DNA from: Chitinophagaceae bacterium
GTDB lineage: Bacteria > Bacteroidota > Bacteroidia > Chitinophagales > Chitinophagaceae
Direction of reading: 5' to 3'
Assembly (NCBI GenBank): GCA_014879565.1
Contig: JACSRW010000017.1
Coordinates: 33,551-97,550, forward strand
DNA length: 64,000 bases
The notes under the pieces: generated by a model
Told to the model about the DNA's origin: nothing
What the model saw: only the letters and a program-made list of their open reading frames with translations
Databases searched by the model: none
In this document: piece after piece, positions 27,845 to 37,900 of the stretch
Layout of the letters: each line of letters begins with the position of its first letter
How positions within the stretch are numbered: the first letter of the stretch is position 1
Position numbers and translations under genes: made by a program

Positions 27845-29248
27845 ATGGCATACGATGTCGTTGTTCTTGGAAGCGGACCGGGTGGTTATGTGGCTGCTAT
27901 CAGGGCTTCCCAACTGGGATTAAAAACCGCTGTGATTGAAAAAGAAAGCCTCGGCGGAATCTGCCTGAACTGGGGCTGTATTCCTACAAAAGCACTCCTG
28001 AAAAGTGCACAGGTATACGAATATATTAAACACGCCAGAGAATTTGGAATTGAAGCCAGCGGCACCCCGGATTTCGGTGCGGTAGTGAAAAGAAGCCGTG
28101 GGGTGGCTGATAAAATGAGCAAGGGTGTTCAGTTCCTGATGAAGAAGAATAAAATAGACGTTATAATGGGTTTTGGCAAACTGATTGCCAAAGGGAAACT
28201 GGAAGTAACCGGCGCTGACGGCAAAACACAGGTGGTCGAGGGCCGTCATATTATTATTGCTACCGGCGGCCGGAGCCGTCAGCTCCCTTCAATGCCCATT
28301 GACGGTAAAAAAATTATCGGGTACCGGGAGGCGATGGTATTACCTGAAATGCCCAAATCAATGATTGTCGTGGGCAGCGGCGCCATCGGGGTAGAATTCG
28401 CCTATTTCTATAACAGCATGGGCACCAAAGTGACCATTGTTGAATTTATGCCCAGGATCGTACCCGTGGAAGACGAGGACATCTCCAAAGAACTGGAAAA
28501 GCAATACAAGAAAAGCGGCATCGCCATTATGACCAGCAGCGAAGTGACCAGTGTGGATACCAGCGGAAACGGGGTAAAAGCCAAGGTTAAATCCGCTGCG
28601 GGAGAAACCGTGCTGGAAGCCGATATCCTGCTCAGTGCAGTGGGTGTGGCGGCCAATATTGAAGGCATCGGACTGGAAGGGCTGGGTATTAAAACAGAAA
28701 AAGGTAAGATCCTGGTTGATAAATACGGCCAGACCAATATTCCCGGGATTTATGCTATCGGAGACGTAACCCCCGGACAGGCCCTGGCCCATGTAGCCAG
28801 CAAAGAAGCCATCAACTGCGCGGAAGCCATTGCCTACAACGAAAAGAAATACGGTCATCTCCCCGAAGCAATTGACTATAACAATATCCCGGGATGTACC
28901 TACTGTGTACCTGAGATCGCCTCTGTGGGTTATACGGAAAAGCAGGCGAAAGATGCCGGTTATGAAATCAAAGTTGGCAAATTCCCCCTCAGTGCCAGCG
29001 GTAAAGCATCAGCAGCCGGTCATACAGAGGGGTTTGTGAAAGTGATATTTGATGCCAAATACGGGGAGTGGCTGGGAACTCATATGATCGGTTATAATGT
29101 AACAGAAATGATTGCCGAAACTGTAACCGCACGTAAACTGGAAACTACCTACCACGAAGTTTTAAATGCGATTCACCCCCACCCGACTATCAGCGAAAGC
29201 GTAAAAGATGCGATTGAAGTGGCCTATGGGGAAGCCATTCATCTGTAA
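27845..29248 (+). CDS. lpdA: Dihydrolipoyl dehydrogenase (E3)
   Basis: A 467-residue flavoprotein disulfide reductase. It reoxidises dihydrolipoamide of the 2-oxo acid dehydrogenase complexes with NAD+. Visible features are the FAD-binding VVLGSGPGGYVAA, the redox disulfide GGICLNWGCIPTKALL, the NAD-binding VVGSGAIGVEFAYF, the second FAD motif YAIGDVTPG, and the C-terminal base HPHPTISE. I start at MAYDVVVLG. The open frame extends upstream to a TTG at 27767, but that is in the promoter. A monocistronic unit is likely, since a strong terminator follows. The E2 gene lies about 14 kb away in this window; no E1 gene is present. Confidence 0.97.
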   Translation: MAYDVVVLGSGPGGYVAAIRASQLGLKTAVIEKESLGGICLNWGCIPTKALLKSAQVYEYIKHAREFGIEASGTPDFGAVVKRSRGVADKMSKGVQFLMKKNKIDVIMGFGKLIAKGKLEVTGADGKTQVVEGRHIIIATGGRSRQLPSMPIDGKKIIGYREAMVLPEMPKSMIVVGSGAIGVEFAYFYNSMGTKVTIVEFMPRIVPVEDEDISKELEKQYKKSGIAIMTSSEVTSVDTSGNGVKAKVKSAAGETVLEADILLSAVGVAANIEGIGLEGLGIKTEKGKILVDKYGQTNIPGIYAIGDVTPGQALAHVASKEAINCAEAIAYNEKKYGHLPEAIDYNNIPGCTYCVPEIASVGYTEKQAKDAGYEIKVGKFPLSASGKASAAGHTEGFVKVIFDAKYGEWLGTHMIGYNVTEMIAETVTARKLETTYHEVLNAIHPHPTISESVKDAIEVAYGEAIHL

Positions 29249-29272
29249 TAATCGTAATTTACTGAATAAAGC

Positions 29273-29306
29273 AAGGGGCTGCTGGTGATACCAGCAGCCC
29301 CCTTTG
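29273..29306 (+). terminator. Intrinsic terminator of lpdA
   Basis: An 11-bp GC-rich perfect stem (GGGGCTGCTGG, loop TGATA, CCAGCAGCCCC) is followed by CTTTGTTGTT. It begins 26 nt after the stop codon. Confidence 0.85.
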
Positions 29307-29375
29307 TTGTTGAGCAGTCGGAAAATTTGGGCGCCTAAGCATACGCCCGCAGCGTTAGTTATTTCAGGTTGCGAC

Positions 29376-30605
29376 TTAAAGTTTTACAAACTTCATCCTC
29401 ATAGACAAGCCCTGATCGTTATTTGCTGCAAGAAAATAAATACCAGGGCGAAGTTTATCCACATTCAGGCTGTGGATTTTTGACGTAACTACCTCACTGG
29501 TAATCTGTTGCCCGGAAACATTTGTCACATAAATTCTTTTGCCGATCCAGCGTGCATCATATGAAAAATCAAGGTAAAGAATGCTGTTAACAGGATTGGG
29601 AAAAATCCGGATCTCCAGCCAGCGGGGCTCTCCTTCATCCAAGGGCTGGCTTTCCTGAATCAACGGTTTGTCCAAACCGGCCGATTCCAGCAAACTGTGC
29701 CGGGGACCTCCAAACGCAAAGGAGGCCCACATCCGTTGTTTTTGCCCATGGGTAAACAGGTTTGTACAAGCGGCAGCCGTAAAATCCATATAATTCATGT
29801 ACATATCACCTGCCGGGCCGTTCCCGCAGGTAACCCTGACCGTTGTGGGACAGCCGGGAGTATAGGCAGCCTGTTTGGGCGTATCTGAAACACCGTCATC
29901 GCCACAGTATTCATCCCCCCAGATATGCTTTAAACCCAGCCAGTGTCCGGCTTCATGAATGATCGTTTCATAAGAAGGATTAAGAGCTCCCAGTCCCAGC
30001 ACAATCCCGTCCAGCGAAACATCCGACCCGGGTAAGGTTGAATAACCCGCAAACTTCTCCAGATTACAAACCCAGATGTTAAGATATTTTGAAGGGTCCC
30101 ATGCATCAGATCCCGTTTCAGCAGATTTTTTCATCCTGTCATCCATCGTCCACTTCAATACAGGGCTGTATTTCCGGATAATGCCATTGGTATAACGCCG
30201 GCCAGGATCAGAGGTGGCCAGGTGAAATTCTATCATACAATCAGCCGCCAGTGGCCTGAACACAGCCGGGGTATTGACCGTATCGGCATTGCGACGGCGA
30301 AAAGCCCGGTTCAGCATGTCCAGTTGGGCATATACCTGCGCATCGGTTATTTTCTGATCGGCTGTATGATAAAGGTTGTGGAACACCACAGGAATCTTGA
30401 TGATCCCGTTTTCCAGGCGGTTTGTTCCGGGCGCTGCCTGCACCTGTCTGATAAATTCTTCAGCACGGTTTATGGCGAGTCTTTGACCCGCATCGGTCTG
30501 TAGCTTCGCCCTGCTATATAAATGCGTTGCACAGGGCTCCTGAGCCTGTACAGCAGCTGAAAAAACAAGTAAAAAAAAGACAATCCGCAGTTGTCCCGCC
30601 TTCAT
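29376..30605 (-). CDS. M43 (pappalysin-like) zinc metalloprotease with T9SS sorting domain
   Basis: A 409-residue secreted protease. It has a signal peptide MKAGQLRIVFFLLVFSAAVQ. The Zn site is HEAGHWLGLKH (HExxHxxGxxH) and the Met-turn is MYMNYMDF, the layout of cytophagalysin-type M43B enzymes. The Cys pairs around CGDDGVSDTP and GCPTTVRVTCGN are also family-typical. The last roughly 80 residues (RIFPNPVNSILYLDF to MKFVKL) are a T9SS type A sorting domain, so it is exported across the outer membrane. The gene stands alone and is divergent from the glutaminyl cyclase gene. The stretch 30606-30884 between them is non-coding. The catalytic assignment is strong; the substrate is unknown. Confidence 0.94.
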   Translation of the reverse strand: MKAGQLRIVFFLLVFSAAVQAQEPCATHLYSRAKLQTDAGQRLAINRAEEFIRQVQAAPGTNRLENGIIKIPVVFHNLYHTADQKITDAQVYAQLDMLNRAFRRRNADTVNTPAVFRPLAADCMIEFHLATSDPGRRYTNGIIRKYSPVLKWTMDDRMKKSAETGSDAWDPSKYLNIWVCNLEKFAGYSTLPGSDVSLDGIVLGLGALNPSYETIIHEAGHWLGLKHIWGDEYCGDDGVSDTPKQAAYTPGCPTTVRVTCGNGPAGDMYMNYMDFTAAACTNLFTHGQKQRMWASFAFGGPRHSLLESAGLDKPLIQESQPLDEGEPRWLEIRIFPNPVNSILYLDFSYDARWIGKRIYVTNVSGQQITSEVVTSKIHSLNVDKLRPGIYFLAANNDQGLSMRMKFVKL

Positions 30606-30857
30606 AGTTCCAAATTATTAGGTTCACAATGGGCACAGGAAATGGCTGGGACTTTTCAATAGATTTGGACACACAAAAGATGGAAACAGGACTTATAGGA
30701 AGGAATCTCTTGGGATACGGTTCGGAAGGGAATTCGGGGGATATTGAAAAGATGATTGCCAAAGATAAACGGAATAATCGTAAAATCCTATAGCCAAATC
30801 ATCGTATTTTTACGAATACCGCGACTTTGTTTAACAGGGTATTCGGAATCCGCATTG

Positions 30858-30865
30858 TACTTTTG
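30858..30865 (+). promoter_or_regulatory. Candidate -7 promoter element
   Basis: TACTTTTG matches TAnnTTTG exactly, 19 nt before the start codon of the cyclase gene. A TTTG at 30826-30829 is about 28 nt upstream, which is too far for a standard -33 element, so only the -7 half is supported. Confidence 0.4.
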
Positions 30866-30884
30866 CGCCAGCTTAAACTGAATT

Positions 30885-31688
30885 ATGAAATACCTGATCG
30901 GGATACTGGCCCTTTGCTCCCTGGCCGCCTGCAAAAATGATGATAATAACGGGAGTCCGGACCAGCCGGCCATACCCGCTCCCAGGAATATCACTTATTC
31001 TATCCTGTCAACGTTTCCGCATGATACCGGCTCCTATACGCAGGGACTGGTCTTCTACAAAGGAGAATTGTACGAAGGTACCGGTCTGGAAAACCGGTCA
31101 AAACTGTTGCGAACAGACCTGAAGACCGGAAAAGCCCTGCAGAGCCTCGCCCTGCCGCCTGAGATTTTCGGAGAAGGCATTACAATTCTGAATGATACAG
31201 TGTACCAGCTTACCTACAAAAACAATAAAGTATTTGTCTATACCCTTCCCGGCTTTAAAAAAATAAAGGAATACAGTGTAAATATGGAAGGCTGGGGACT
31301 TACCAATGATGGTAAAAACCTGATTCTGACCAACGGGTCAGGAGATCTTTACTTTTATGACCCGGCCGGTTTCAGACTCCTGCGCACCCAGACTGTAACG
31401 GAAGCCGGCAGCCCGACTTTTAACCTGAATGAACTGGAGTTTATTAACGGTTATGTATATGCGAATCAGTACACCTACCCCTATATTTTCAAAATAAATC
31501 CCGAAACCGGGGTCATTGAAGGAAAAGTGGACCTCTCGCAGCTATGGGACCGGATCCGTCAGAAAAGACCCGAAATCCACCCCTCCGACCTGGTCCCAAA
31601 CGGCATTGCCTGGGACAGCGTGGCTAAAAAAATGTACATCACAGGGAAACTCTGGCCTGAACTTTTTGAAATCCAGCTCAGCGAATAA
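30885..31688 (+). CDS. Glutaminyl-peptide cyclotransferase (beta-propeller type) lipoprotein
   Basis: A 267-residue protein. The N-terminus MKYLIGILALCSLAAC is a lipoprotein signal with the lipid-bearing Cys in LAAC. The rest matches the plant/bacterial-type glutaminyl cyclase family, a five-bladed propeller. Family motifs are HDTGSYTQGLVFYKGELYEGTG, cut here by its natural variation, then EGITILNDTVYQLTYK, GWGLTNDGKNLILTNGS, LNELEFINGYVYANQ, and PNGIAWD. It converts N-terminal Gln of exported proteins to pyroglutamate. In Bacteroidota this matters because signal peptidase I often leaves N-terminal Gln, as in the AQ and SQ cleavage sites of several proteins here. The stop is directly adjacent to the stop of the convergent methyltransferase. 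Confidence 0.9.
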   Translation: MKYLIGILALCSLAACKNDDNNGSPDQPAIPAPRNITYSILSTFPHDTGSYTQGLVFYKGELYEGTGLENRSKLLRTDLKTGKALQSLALPPEIFGEGITILNDTVYQLTYKNNKVFVYTLPGFKKIKEYSVNMEGWGLTNDGKNLILTNGSGDLYFYDPAGFRLLRTQTVTEAGSPTFNLNELEFINGYVYANQYTYPYIFKINPETGVIEGKVDLSQLWDRIRQKRPEIHPSDLVPNGIAWDSVAKKMYITGKLWPELFEIQLSE

Positions 31689-32588
31689 TTATTTTTTACC
31701 CAGTATATAGATCACCGAACTGCATTTCCGGATATCCCGGAGGGCTCTCAGATTGGAGTGTAAGCCAGTCAGAAATGCGGGCAACAAACGGGTGGAGCCA
31801 TACCGGTACCGGCTGCTGAGAAGCGATACATAAAAACTATCATACCACATAGGTTTACAAGCCTCCAGCTTCAACCCGTGGCGGTTCGCAAGGCCTTCCA
31901 GGGAGGCCGGGGAAAAGTGATAGAGGTGGCGGGGCACATCCCAGGCAGCCCAGCAGTCACCCCATTTGGCCGCATCCCCGGATGTATAATTGGGCACGGC
32001 TATAACCAGTTTGCCATTTTCCCTGAGTGATGCAGCCATCTTTTTCATATATCCCTGCAGGTCATGTACATGTTCCAGTACATGCCAGAGCGTAATCGCA
32101 TCAAACTGCTGATCGGGTAATGAATAAAAAGAAGATGTGTCCTCTAAATGGATGCCAAAACTCTCTTCGGCTACTTTTCTGGCTCCGGCATCCGGCTCAA
32201 GTCCCGTTACTTCCCATCCCGCATTTTTCATTTCTGCGGCAAATGCCCCCGTTCCGCTACCCAGGTCCAGCAGTGCCCCCTTCTCCTTTCCGGTTACGGT
32301 CCGGATCAGCTTCCGCTTCTGCCGGATTGTTCTTTTTCTAACCAACTGGTAAAGCCGGTTGATGAGCCCCCGGTTTGTATTGGTATGCGATATATAATCT
32401 TCCGACTGATAATAAGGGCCAATCGCGGACAAGGCCGGTATATCCTGGGTAAAACGTGCTGTACAGGCCACGCAATGAAGTACCTGAAAGGTTTCACCTG
32501 ATACGGAATGATCCCGTACTGACATGACCGATTGAAGAGCCGGGGAACCGCATACAGGGCAGGAAGTATAGTGAATGATTTCTTTCAT
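31689..32588 (-). CDS. Class I SAM-dependent methyltransferase with N-terminal Zn ribbon
   Basis: A 299-residue protein. Residues about 8-50 form a zinc-ribbon-like segment with two Cys pairs (CPVCG and CVAC). The SAM-binding core follows, with motif I LLDLGSGTGAFAAEM, the acidic motif VTGLEPD, and the post-II segment DAITLWHVLEHVHD. It resembles the methyltransferases of cell-surface glycan and small-molecule pathways, but the substrate cannot be read. There is zero spacing to the convergent cyclase gene, and no terminator between them. Confidence 0.9.
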   Translation of the reverse strand: MKEIIHYTSCPVCGSPALQSVMSVRDHSVSGETFQVLHCVACTARFTQDIPALSAIGPYYQSEDYISHTNTNRGLINRLYQLVRKRTIRQKRKLIRTVTGKEKGALLDLGSGTGAFAAEMKNAGWEVTGLEPDAGARKVAEESFGIHLEDTSSFYSLPDQQFDAITLWHVLEHVHDLQGYMKKMAASLRENGKLVIAVPNYTSGDAAKWGDCWAAWDVPRHLYHFSPASLEGLANRHGLKLEACKPMWYDSFYVSLLSSRYRYGSTRLLPAFLTGLHSNLRALRDIRKCSSVIYILGKK

Positions 32589-32632
32589 GAAGGTAATGGG
32601 TTAGGTAAAACCAGGAATTTTAAAGGGAAAAA

Positions 32633-33274
32633 TCAGGGAAGTAACCGGTAAGTACCGGTTGACTCCGCAGGTACCAGTTTCGCCGGATTAGCCGTAGCCC
32701 CGCCCCCAATCCCGTTTTCTGAAAAATGCCAGCCCGCAAAAGATACTGCAAGCAGCCCGGCGACCAGCGCCCATGCCCACCAGTAATCTCTCGTTGCGGT
32801 TTCACCACTGAGCAGTTTTTCCATCTCTTCTGAACTCCTTTCGTCTTCGCCCACCCGCACCGTGTGGCTGGATTTATCCCGGATCACTTTTTCTGCAGGT
32901 ACTATGGCTTCCGGACTGTTGGCGGCAGCAGCAACAAAACGGATATCGCCGGCAAGCCCCTGGCTGAAACGGCCCACACCCTTCCAGTCAATGGTGCTCC
33001 CCTCCCGTAATTCCTTCTTAAACGCAAAGGAAAAATCATTGTAACGGATTATGGCTTCCCGGTCTGAAACCTGTAAAACGCTGCCCAGCCAACTGTAAAA
33101 AACGAGTCCCGGGGGCTCATCGGCTGGCAGAAGTTGTACTGAATAGGAAGGAGGTTCTGCCTGTTTTTCAGCAAAATTGAGTTGCGCAGCTTTTCTTTCC
33201 AGTTGCAGTGTACCTATACCCGCCAGCGGCATCTTCCGGTGCCGGATCAGGTATTGGTATAGGATTTCATACAT
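32633..33274 (-). CDS. HU-CCDC81-like domain membrane protein
   Basis: A 213-residue protein starting MYEILYQYLIRHRKMPLAGIG (33274). The open frame continues upstream to 33502, but that part overlaps the preceding gene. The N-terminal half has the Bacteroidota HU-CCDC81 type pattern: a short helix, PLAGIGTLQLER, and a second HU-like unit around IIRYNDFSFAFKKELREG with WKGVGRF. A linker with charged residues leads to one membrane helix (WAWALVAGLLAVSFAGWHF) and a short tail; there is no SPOR domain. The start codon is 1 nt after the stop of the outer-membrane barrel gene, so translation is probably coupled. It is the last of a three-gene module. A role in envelope attachment is inferred from the family. 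Confidence 0.75.
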   Translation of the reverse strand: MYEILYQYLIRHRKMPLAGIGTLQLERKAAQLNFAEKQAEPPSYSVQLLPADEPPGLVFYSWLGSVLQVSDREAIIRYNDFSFAFKKELREGSTIDWKGVGRFSQGLAGDIRFVAAAANSPEAIVPAEKVIRDKSSHTVRVGEDERSSEEMEKLLSGETATRDYWWAWALVAGLLAVSFAGWHFSENGIGGGATANPAKLVPAESTGTYRLLP

Positions 33275-33275
33275 T

Positions 33276-34931
33276 TCAGTTCTTTTGATCGAACGAAAAT
33301 ACGATTCCGCCCACAAAGTTGAAGCCATAAACCGGGTATTGGTTCCAGCGCTGGTATTCCCGGTTAAAAAGATTGTTGAACTGAGCCCAGAGATTAAGAT
33401 TCTGCGTAATCCGGAATTCAAGTCCCGCATTAAGGTCCACGGCTCCTTTAAGCCTTTCGGGTGTATTATTCTTCTGCAGATACTGTGCTCCTCTCCAGGC
33501 AAACAAATCTGTTTTCAGCCAGAGATCCCGGATTACCTGTAGCCGCATAGCGGCCTTCAGTTCCAGGGGAATCATACCCCAGGCTTTGGCCTGGCTGGTA
33601 AAACCGGTAAACTGGTTAAACTGCAGTCCGGTAATCAGTGAAAATTTTTCCCCGATCGTATACCCCAGTTCGCCGCCCAGGTTCAGGACATTCATCTTAT
33701 CCTCATAAACTACTTTAAAAGATTTTCCGTCACCGGCTGCTGTGGTATCATTAATAAACAGGGGCTGGTTATTTAGCCGGTTAAAACCGACCTTGGCGGC
33801 ATAACTGAAATGATCCCCCACTGTGCCCTTAAATCCGGCAAAACGCTCTTCAATCCAGGTATTACGCAACTGATCAGGTAACCATAGCCAGGGATTTTCG
33901 CCGGCCAGGTACTGATAACTGGTCTTACGCAGGTAACCGGACCAGCCTGCCTGAAAGGTAAACCGTTTGTCTTCCGTTCCGATATCGGCCAGGAGATTGG
34001 GAAACATCTTGAATGTGCCATTATCCCATGATGGGCGGATACCTGCCTGGATACGCAGGGAAGATGACTTATATGAAACAGACGGACTGATATAATAAAG
34101 CGTATTATTAATCGCCGTTTTATTCTCCGGGGAAAACCGGGTCAGATCAAACGTGATACCGAGATCTACCGAAAAATGCTGACCAATCGTTTTCTGCAGA
34201 GGGGCGTTTAATACCGTGTTACTCTCACTATTCTTATGATTATCTGAAAAAACATCAATCTTCAGCTCCGGGTTATAGGTCAGTCCGAATTCCGTTTTAT
34301 TGATATTATGAAAAGCCAGCCGGCCGCTGATTGTCTGGAAACTCTGTTTCAGCGAATCAACCGGCAAAACCAGGGTTTCAGGCTGGTACCCGTATTTGTA
34401 GGTTTTATCACGATACATACCCAGCGCAGCATCCCATTGCAGGTTGTTCCCCGTTTTCAGATAACCGGCCAACCGTATCCGGGTATTGCTGAAATCCTGG
34501 TAATCTCTTTTGCTCTGGGATGACAGGTGACGGGCATAAATATTTAAACCGGCTGTTTCCCCGTCGCCCAGAGTGATACCTGCCTGGATAAACGGTGTGC
34601 GGAGGCTGCCAAACCCGGCCTTTATATAACTGCTGTTATCAAACTTCACAGCTGAATCAACGGAAAGCGCCAGCGGCTTCAGGGATCCGGGCTGATAACC
34701 CAGTACCAGGTTCTGGTTGGGAATAGCATAACTGAGCCGGGGTTTTGTGGTATCCGGAGCCGGCGGGGTAGCATTGAAATTAATCTTCGCCGATTCCCGC
34801 AGTACGGGTTTGAAACTGGAGACAATGGTCACCCCTCCCTTGCCGCTGCTGTCTTTCTGGGCAGCCAGGCCGTTCACCAACATTAAACCGGCGAGAAACA
34901 GGTACAATTTTATCAGGCTTGTTTGCTTCAT
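33276..34931 (-). CDS. Outer-membrane beta-barrel protein (TonB-receptor-like barrel without plug)
   Basis: A 551-residue protein. Signal peptide MKQTSLIKLYLFLAGLMLVNGLAAQ. The body is a run of alternating amphipathic strands with many aromatic ends, such as LNIYARHLSSQSKRDY, FHNINKTEFGLTYNPEL and FTFQAGWSGYLRKTSY. It closes with the TonB-receptor-like end NLWAQFNNLFNREYQRW and a final strand ending in FSF. The short N-terminal segment has no recognisable plug domain. It sits 20 nt downstream of a 1012-residue TPR protein and 1 nt before the HU-CCDC81 gene. A TPR partner on the periplasmic side is plausible. The transported substrate, if any, is unknown. Confidence 0.85.
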   Translation of the reverse strand: MKQTSLIKLYLFLAGLMLVNGLAAQKDSSGKGGVTIVSSFKPVLRESAKINFNATPPAPDTTKPRLSYAIPNQNLVLGYQPGSLKPLALSVDSAVKFDNSSYIKAGFGSLRTPFIQAGITLGDGETAGLNIYARHLSSQSKRDYQDFSNTRIRLAGYLKTGNNLQWDAALGMYRDKTYKYGYQPETLVLPVDSLKQSFQTISGRLAFHNINKTEFGLTYNPELKIDVFSDNHKNSESNTVLNAPLQKTIGQHFSVDLGITFDLTRFSPENKTAINNTLYYISPSVSYKSSSLRIQAGIRPSWDNGTFKMFPNLLADIGTEDKRFTFQAGWSGYLRKTSYQYLAGENPWLWLPDQLRNTWIEERFAGFKGTVGDHFSYAAKVGFNRLNNQPLFINDTTAAGDGKSFKVVYEDKMNVLNLGGELGYTIGEKFSLITGLQFNQFTGFTSQAKAWGMIPLELKAAMRLQVIRDLWLKTDLFAWRGAQYLQKNNTPERLKGAVDLNAGLEFRITQNLNLWAQFNNLFNREYQRWNQYPVYGFNFVGGIVFSFDQKN

Positions 34932-34951
34932 GTCTTTTGTTTGGCGGTTGT

Positions 34952-37900
34952 TTAATTCCCTACTTTGCTTTCTTTACTTTCTTCTTCAGTCACCCTGTCC
35001 AGTTTCTCCTGGGCTTCCTTTTTAAATTCAGCATTCAGGGTATTATCCACGATACTCTGGTAGGTAGCTTTCGCGTTGAAATAATCTTTCTGCCGGTAAT
35101 AAATGTCCCCGAGAAGAATATAGGCTTTTGTCACCCAGTAATCATAAGAACCGGATTTATTGATGGTTTCAAAAGCTGATTTTTCCGCATCCGGAAGCCG
35201 GTTAAGCTGGAAATAACTGGCGGCAATCTCATACCGGGCTTCCGCGGCCAGGGCTGCTTTATTGATCTGCACCACCGATTTAAAACTGTTGATGGCATTC
35301 CCAAAATCACCTCCTGCCTGGTAAGAGCGGGCAATAGCCATATTAGCGAGAGATTTATCATCAGCACTGCTTCCTTTGGCCGCGGTGAGTTCCTTCGCGT
35401 TTTCCATGGCTTCGGTCCATTTCTGCAACTGGTACTGACTGCGTAACAATCCCCGCATGGCTTCCAGCCTGGTTTCCTGTCCGGAGGTAATCTGTTTCAG
35501 CTGGGCAAAATAGGTTTCCGCTTTTGCATAGTTTTTCAGCTCAAAAAAATGCAGACGGGCCGCGGCCAGTACCGCTCTTTCCGCATACCGGTTGGGGGCC
35601 AGGGCGGCTACCGATTCATAGCCGGTGAGGGCATTGTTCCATTCTTTACGGCTGAAATAAATTTCCGCCCGGTTAAATTGGGCATCCAGCATATATGCTC
35701 CCTGGGGAAATTGTGCCAGATATTCATTAAAACCGTTCAGGGCTGCATTCATATTCCCGTCATCATATTGTTTTTCTGCAGCAGCATAGGTCAGCGAATC
35801 TTCCGTATTTGTACTGAGCGGACGGCCCGCCTGGCGCATAAAGGACGCATATTCCCCGGGTTTCCCTTCTTCCACATAAATGATCTTAACATTATCAATC
35901 GCATCCCCGGCTTCCGGCGCGTTGGGATATTTTTCCACCAGGGTTTTAAACTGGCGGAGGGCTTCCGGATTATTATCAATATTATAGTAGGAAGTGCCCA
36001 GTTTCAGATAGGCCTGCGGAACCAGGCTGGCATTGCCGCTGCTTTTAATCACATTGTTCAGGTAAGGTATCGCATCCCGGAATCGTTCATCACCCATATA
36101 CGTATTGGCTACTTCCATATTGGCATCCGTAACCAGGGCAGAAGCCGGGAATTTCCGCATCATGGTGTTCAGCAGGGAAATTTTTTCTCCCGAGCTTTTC
36201 ACACCGGCCAGCATAGCGTTCTGGAAGGTGGCATAATCTTCTGCCGGCCAGGAGTACCGGATAACATTATCATAAACAGCTTTCGCCTTTGTATATTCTT
36301 TGAGCATAAAATGGCAATCCCCTGTTCGCAGATAGGCGTCCTGTACAAAAGCGGTGGAACTGAGCGTGGGATTTTTCCCCAGTGGTTCAAAAAAGCCCAG
36401 GGCTACCGCATAATTTTCTTTCCGCAAATAGCAATAACCCAGGTTATACCGGGCATGCTGGGCATTGGCTTCACCGTTGGAAGGCGAACCGGCTGTAACA
36501 TACGCGTTATAATAACGGATGGCGTCATCTATGCGATTATTTCGGTAAGCCAGTTCCCCTTTCCAGAATTGCAGAAAAGGAAGCACCTGGGCATTGTAAG
36601 GGTCCTTCAGCGCCTTATCCAGCAGGGCATCCGCGTCTGCCAGCTGACCATCATTGATAAATTCAGTGGCCCTCCCGTATAGTATCCGCGGATAAAGCCT
36701 TTTGGCATTATCAGAAGGCTTAGCCAGGCTTTCCAGGAGAGATTGGGCATCCCGGTAATTATTGGTATTGGCGAGCACATCCACTAAAAGTTCTTTTGCC
36801 TCGTTATTATACCCAGAGTTCGGGTAATCGGCCAGGAAAGAACTGAGGCTGTTCAGCGCCTCATCCTGGTAACCCAGTTCGTAGGAAAGTTTTGCATATT
36901 GGTATTTGGAAATCTCTTTCTGCTCCGGATTGCTGCTGTTGGAAGAGCAGAACAAAAACGCGTTGCGGGCGTTGGATTTCTGCCCGGTTTTCAGGTAGGC
37001 ATCCCCGAGCAGGTACATGGCGTGCTGACTGAGCGAATCTTCCTTACCACTCAGTTGCCGGAAACCTTCAATTGCCTTTTCCAGCTGTTTGGTCTGATAA
37101 TAAGAATAGGAAAGTTCATATAAATCTTCGCGCCTGACTTTGCGGGAACGGGCCACAAAATCTGAAAGGTACGGCAGCGCCTTCGCGTATTCTTTTTTCT
37201 CAAACCAGGCATGCCCCAGCATTTGTTTCAGCTCCAGATCGTAATACTGGGTATTGCTGCCGGACTGCAGTTTTTGCTGGATATAACTGATCGCCTCGTC
37301 TTTTTTTCCCTGTACATAATAAATCTGCGCTATATAATAGGGCACCACGGTTGCATAATTCTTCTCATTTTCCACCACCCGGAAAGCTTCCAGCGCCTCC
37401 CGGTACTGCCCGTCTCTGAAAGCCAGGAAACCATAGTAATAGTTTGCGTCCGTATAATTAGGATCTGATCTGTCCTGGCGGATTTCATTAAAAAGAGGTT
37501 TGGCTGCGGCAAAACGCTGCAGGGTAAAATAGGCATACCCCTGATGAAATTTCATATCCGCCGTTTCGCGGCCGCTGAGGTTCACCTGGTTTGTCTGCTC
37601 ATAGCGGGTCACGGCTTCCCCGTACTGTTCCCTGCGGAAAAGATACTCGGCAAGGTGAAACTGCAGCATCTGAACCCGGGTATCGTTTTTTTCTGTTTCA
37701 ATATACGACAGCGCTTCCTCTTCTGATCTTTCTTCCCCCTGTTTCAACCCGCATACAATGGTATAATATTCCGTTTCCTGTACCGTAACTGTATGATTCG
37801 CCCTGTCTGTCTCGCGGATAGCGGCACGAAGTTCTCTGAACAATGGCCAGGCCAGACTGTATTTACCCTGCTGGAAATATTCCTTTGCCTCTTTAAAAAG

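Noticed and set aside
30606..30884. Small ORF or RNA gene in the divergent gap
   Set aside because: The only ORF there (30514-30762) has no start context and overlaps the M43 gene. I see no tRNA-like or riboswitch-like fold.
33275..33502. Upstream extension of the HU-CCDC81 gene
   Set aside because: It is out-of-frame DNA inside the outer-membrane barrel gene; the ATG at 33274 is coupled to that gene's stop.
35549..36682. 377-codon plus-strand ORF in the TPR gene
   Set aside because: It is antisense to regular TPR repeats and has low-complexity Ile/Arg/Gly composition typical of shadow frames.
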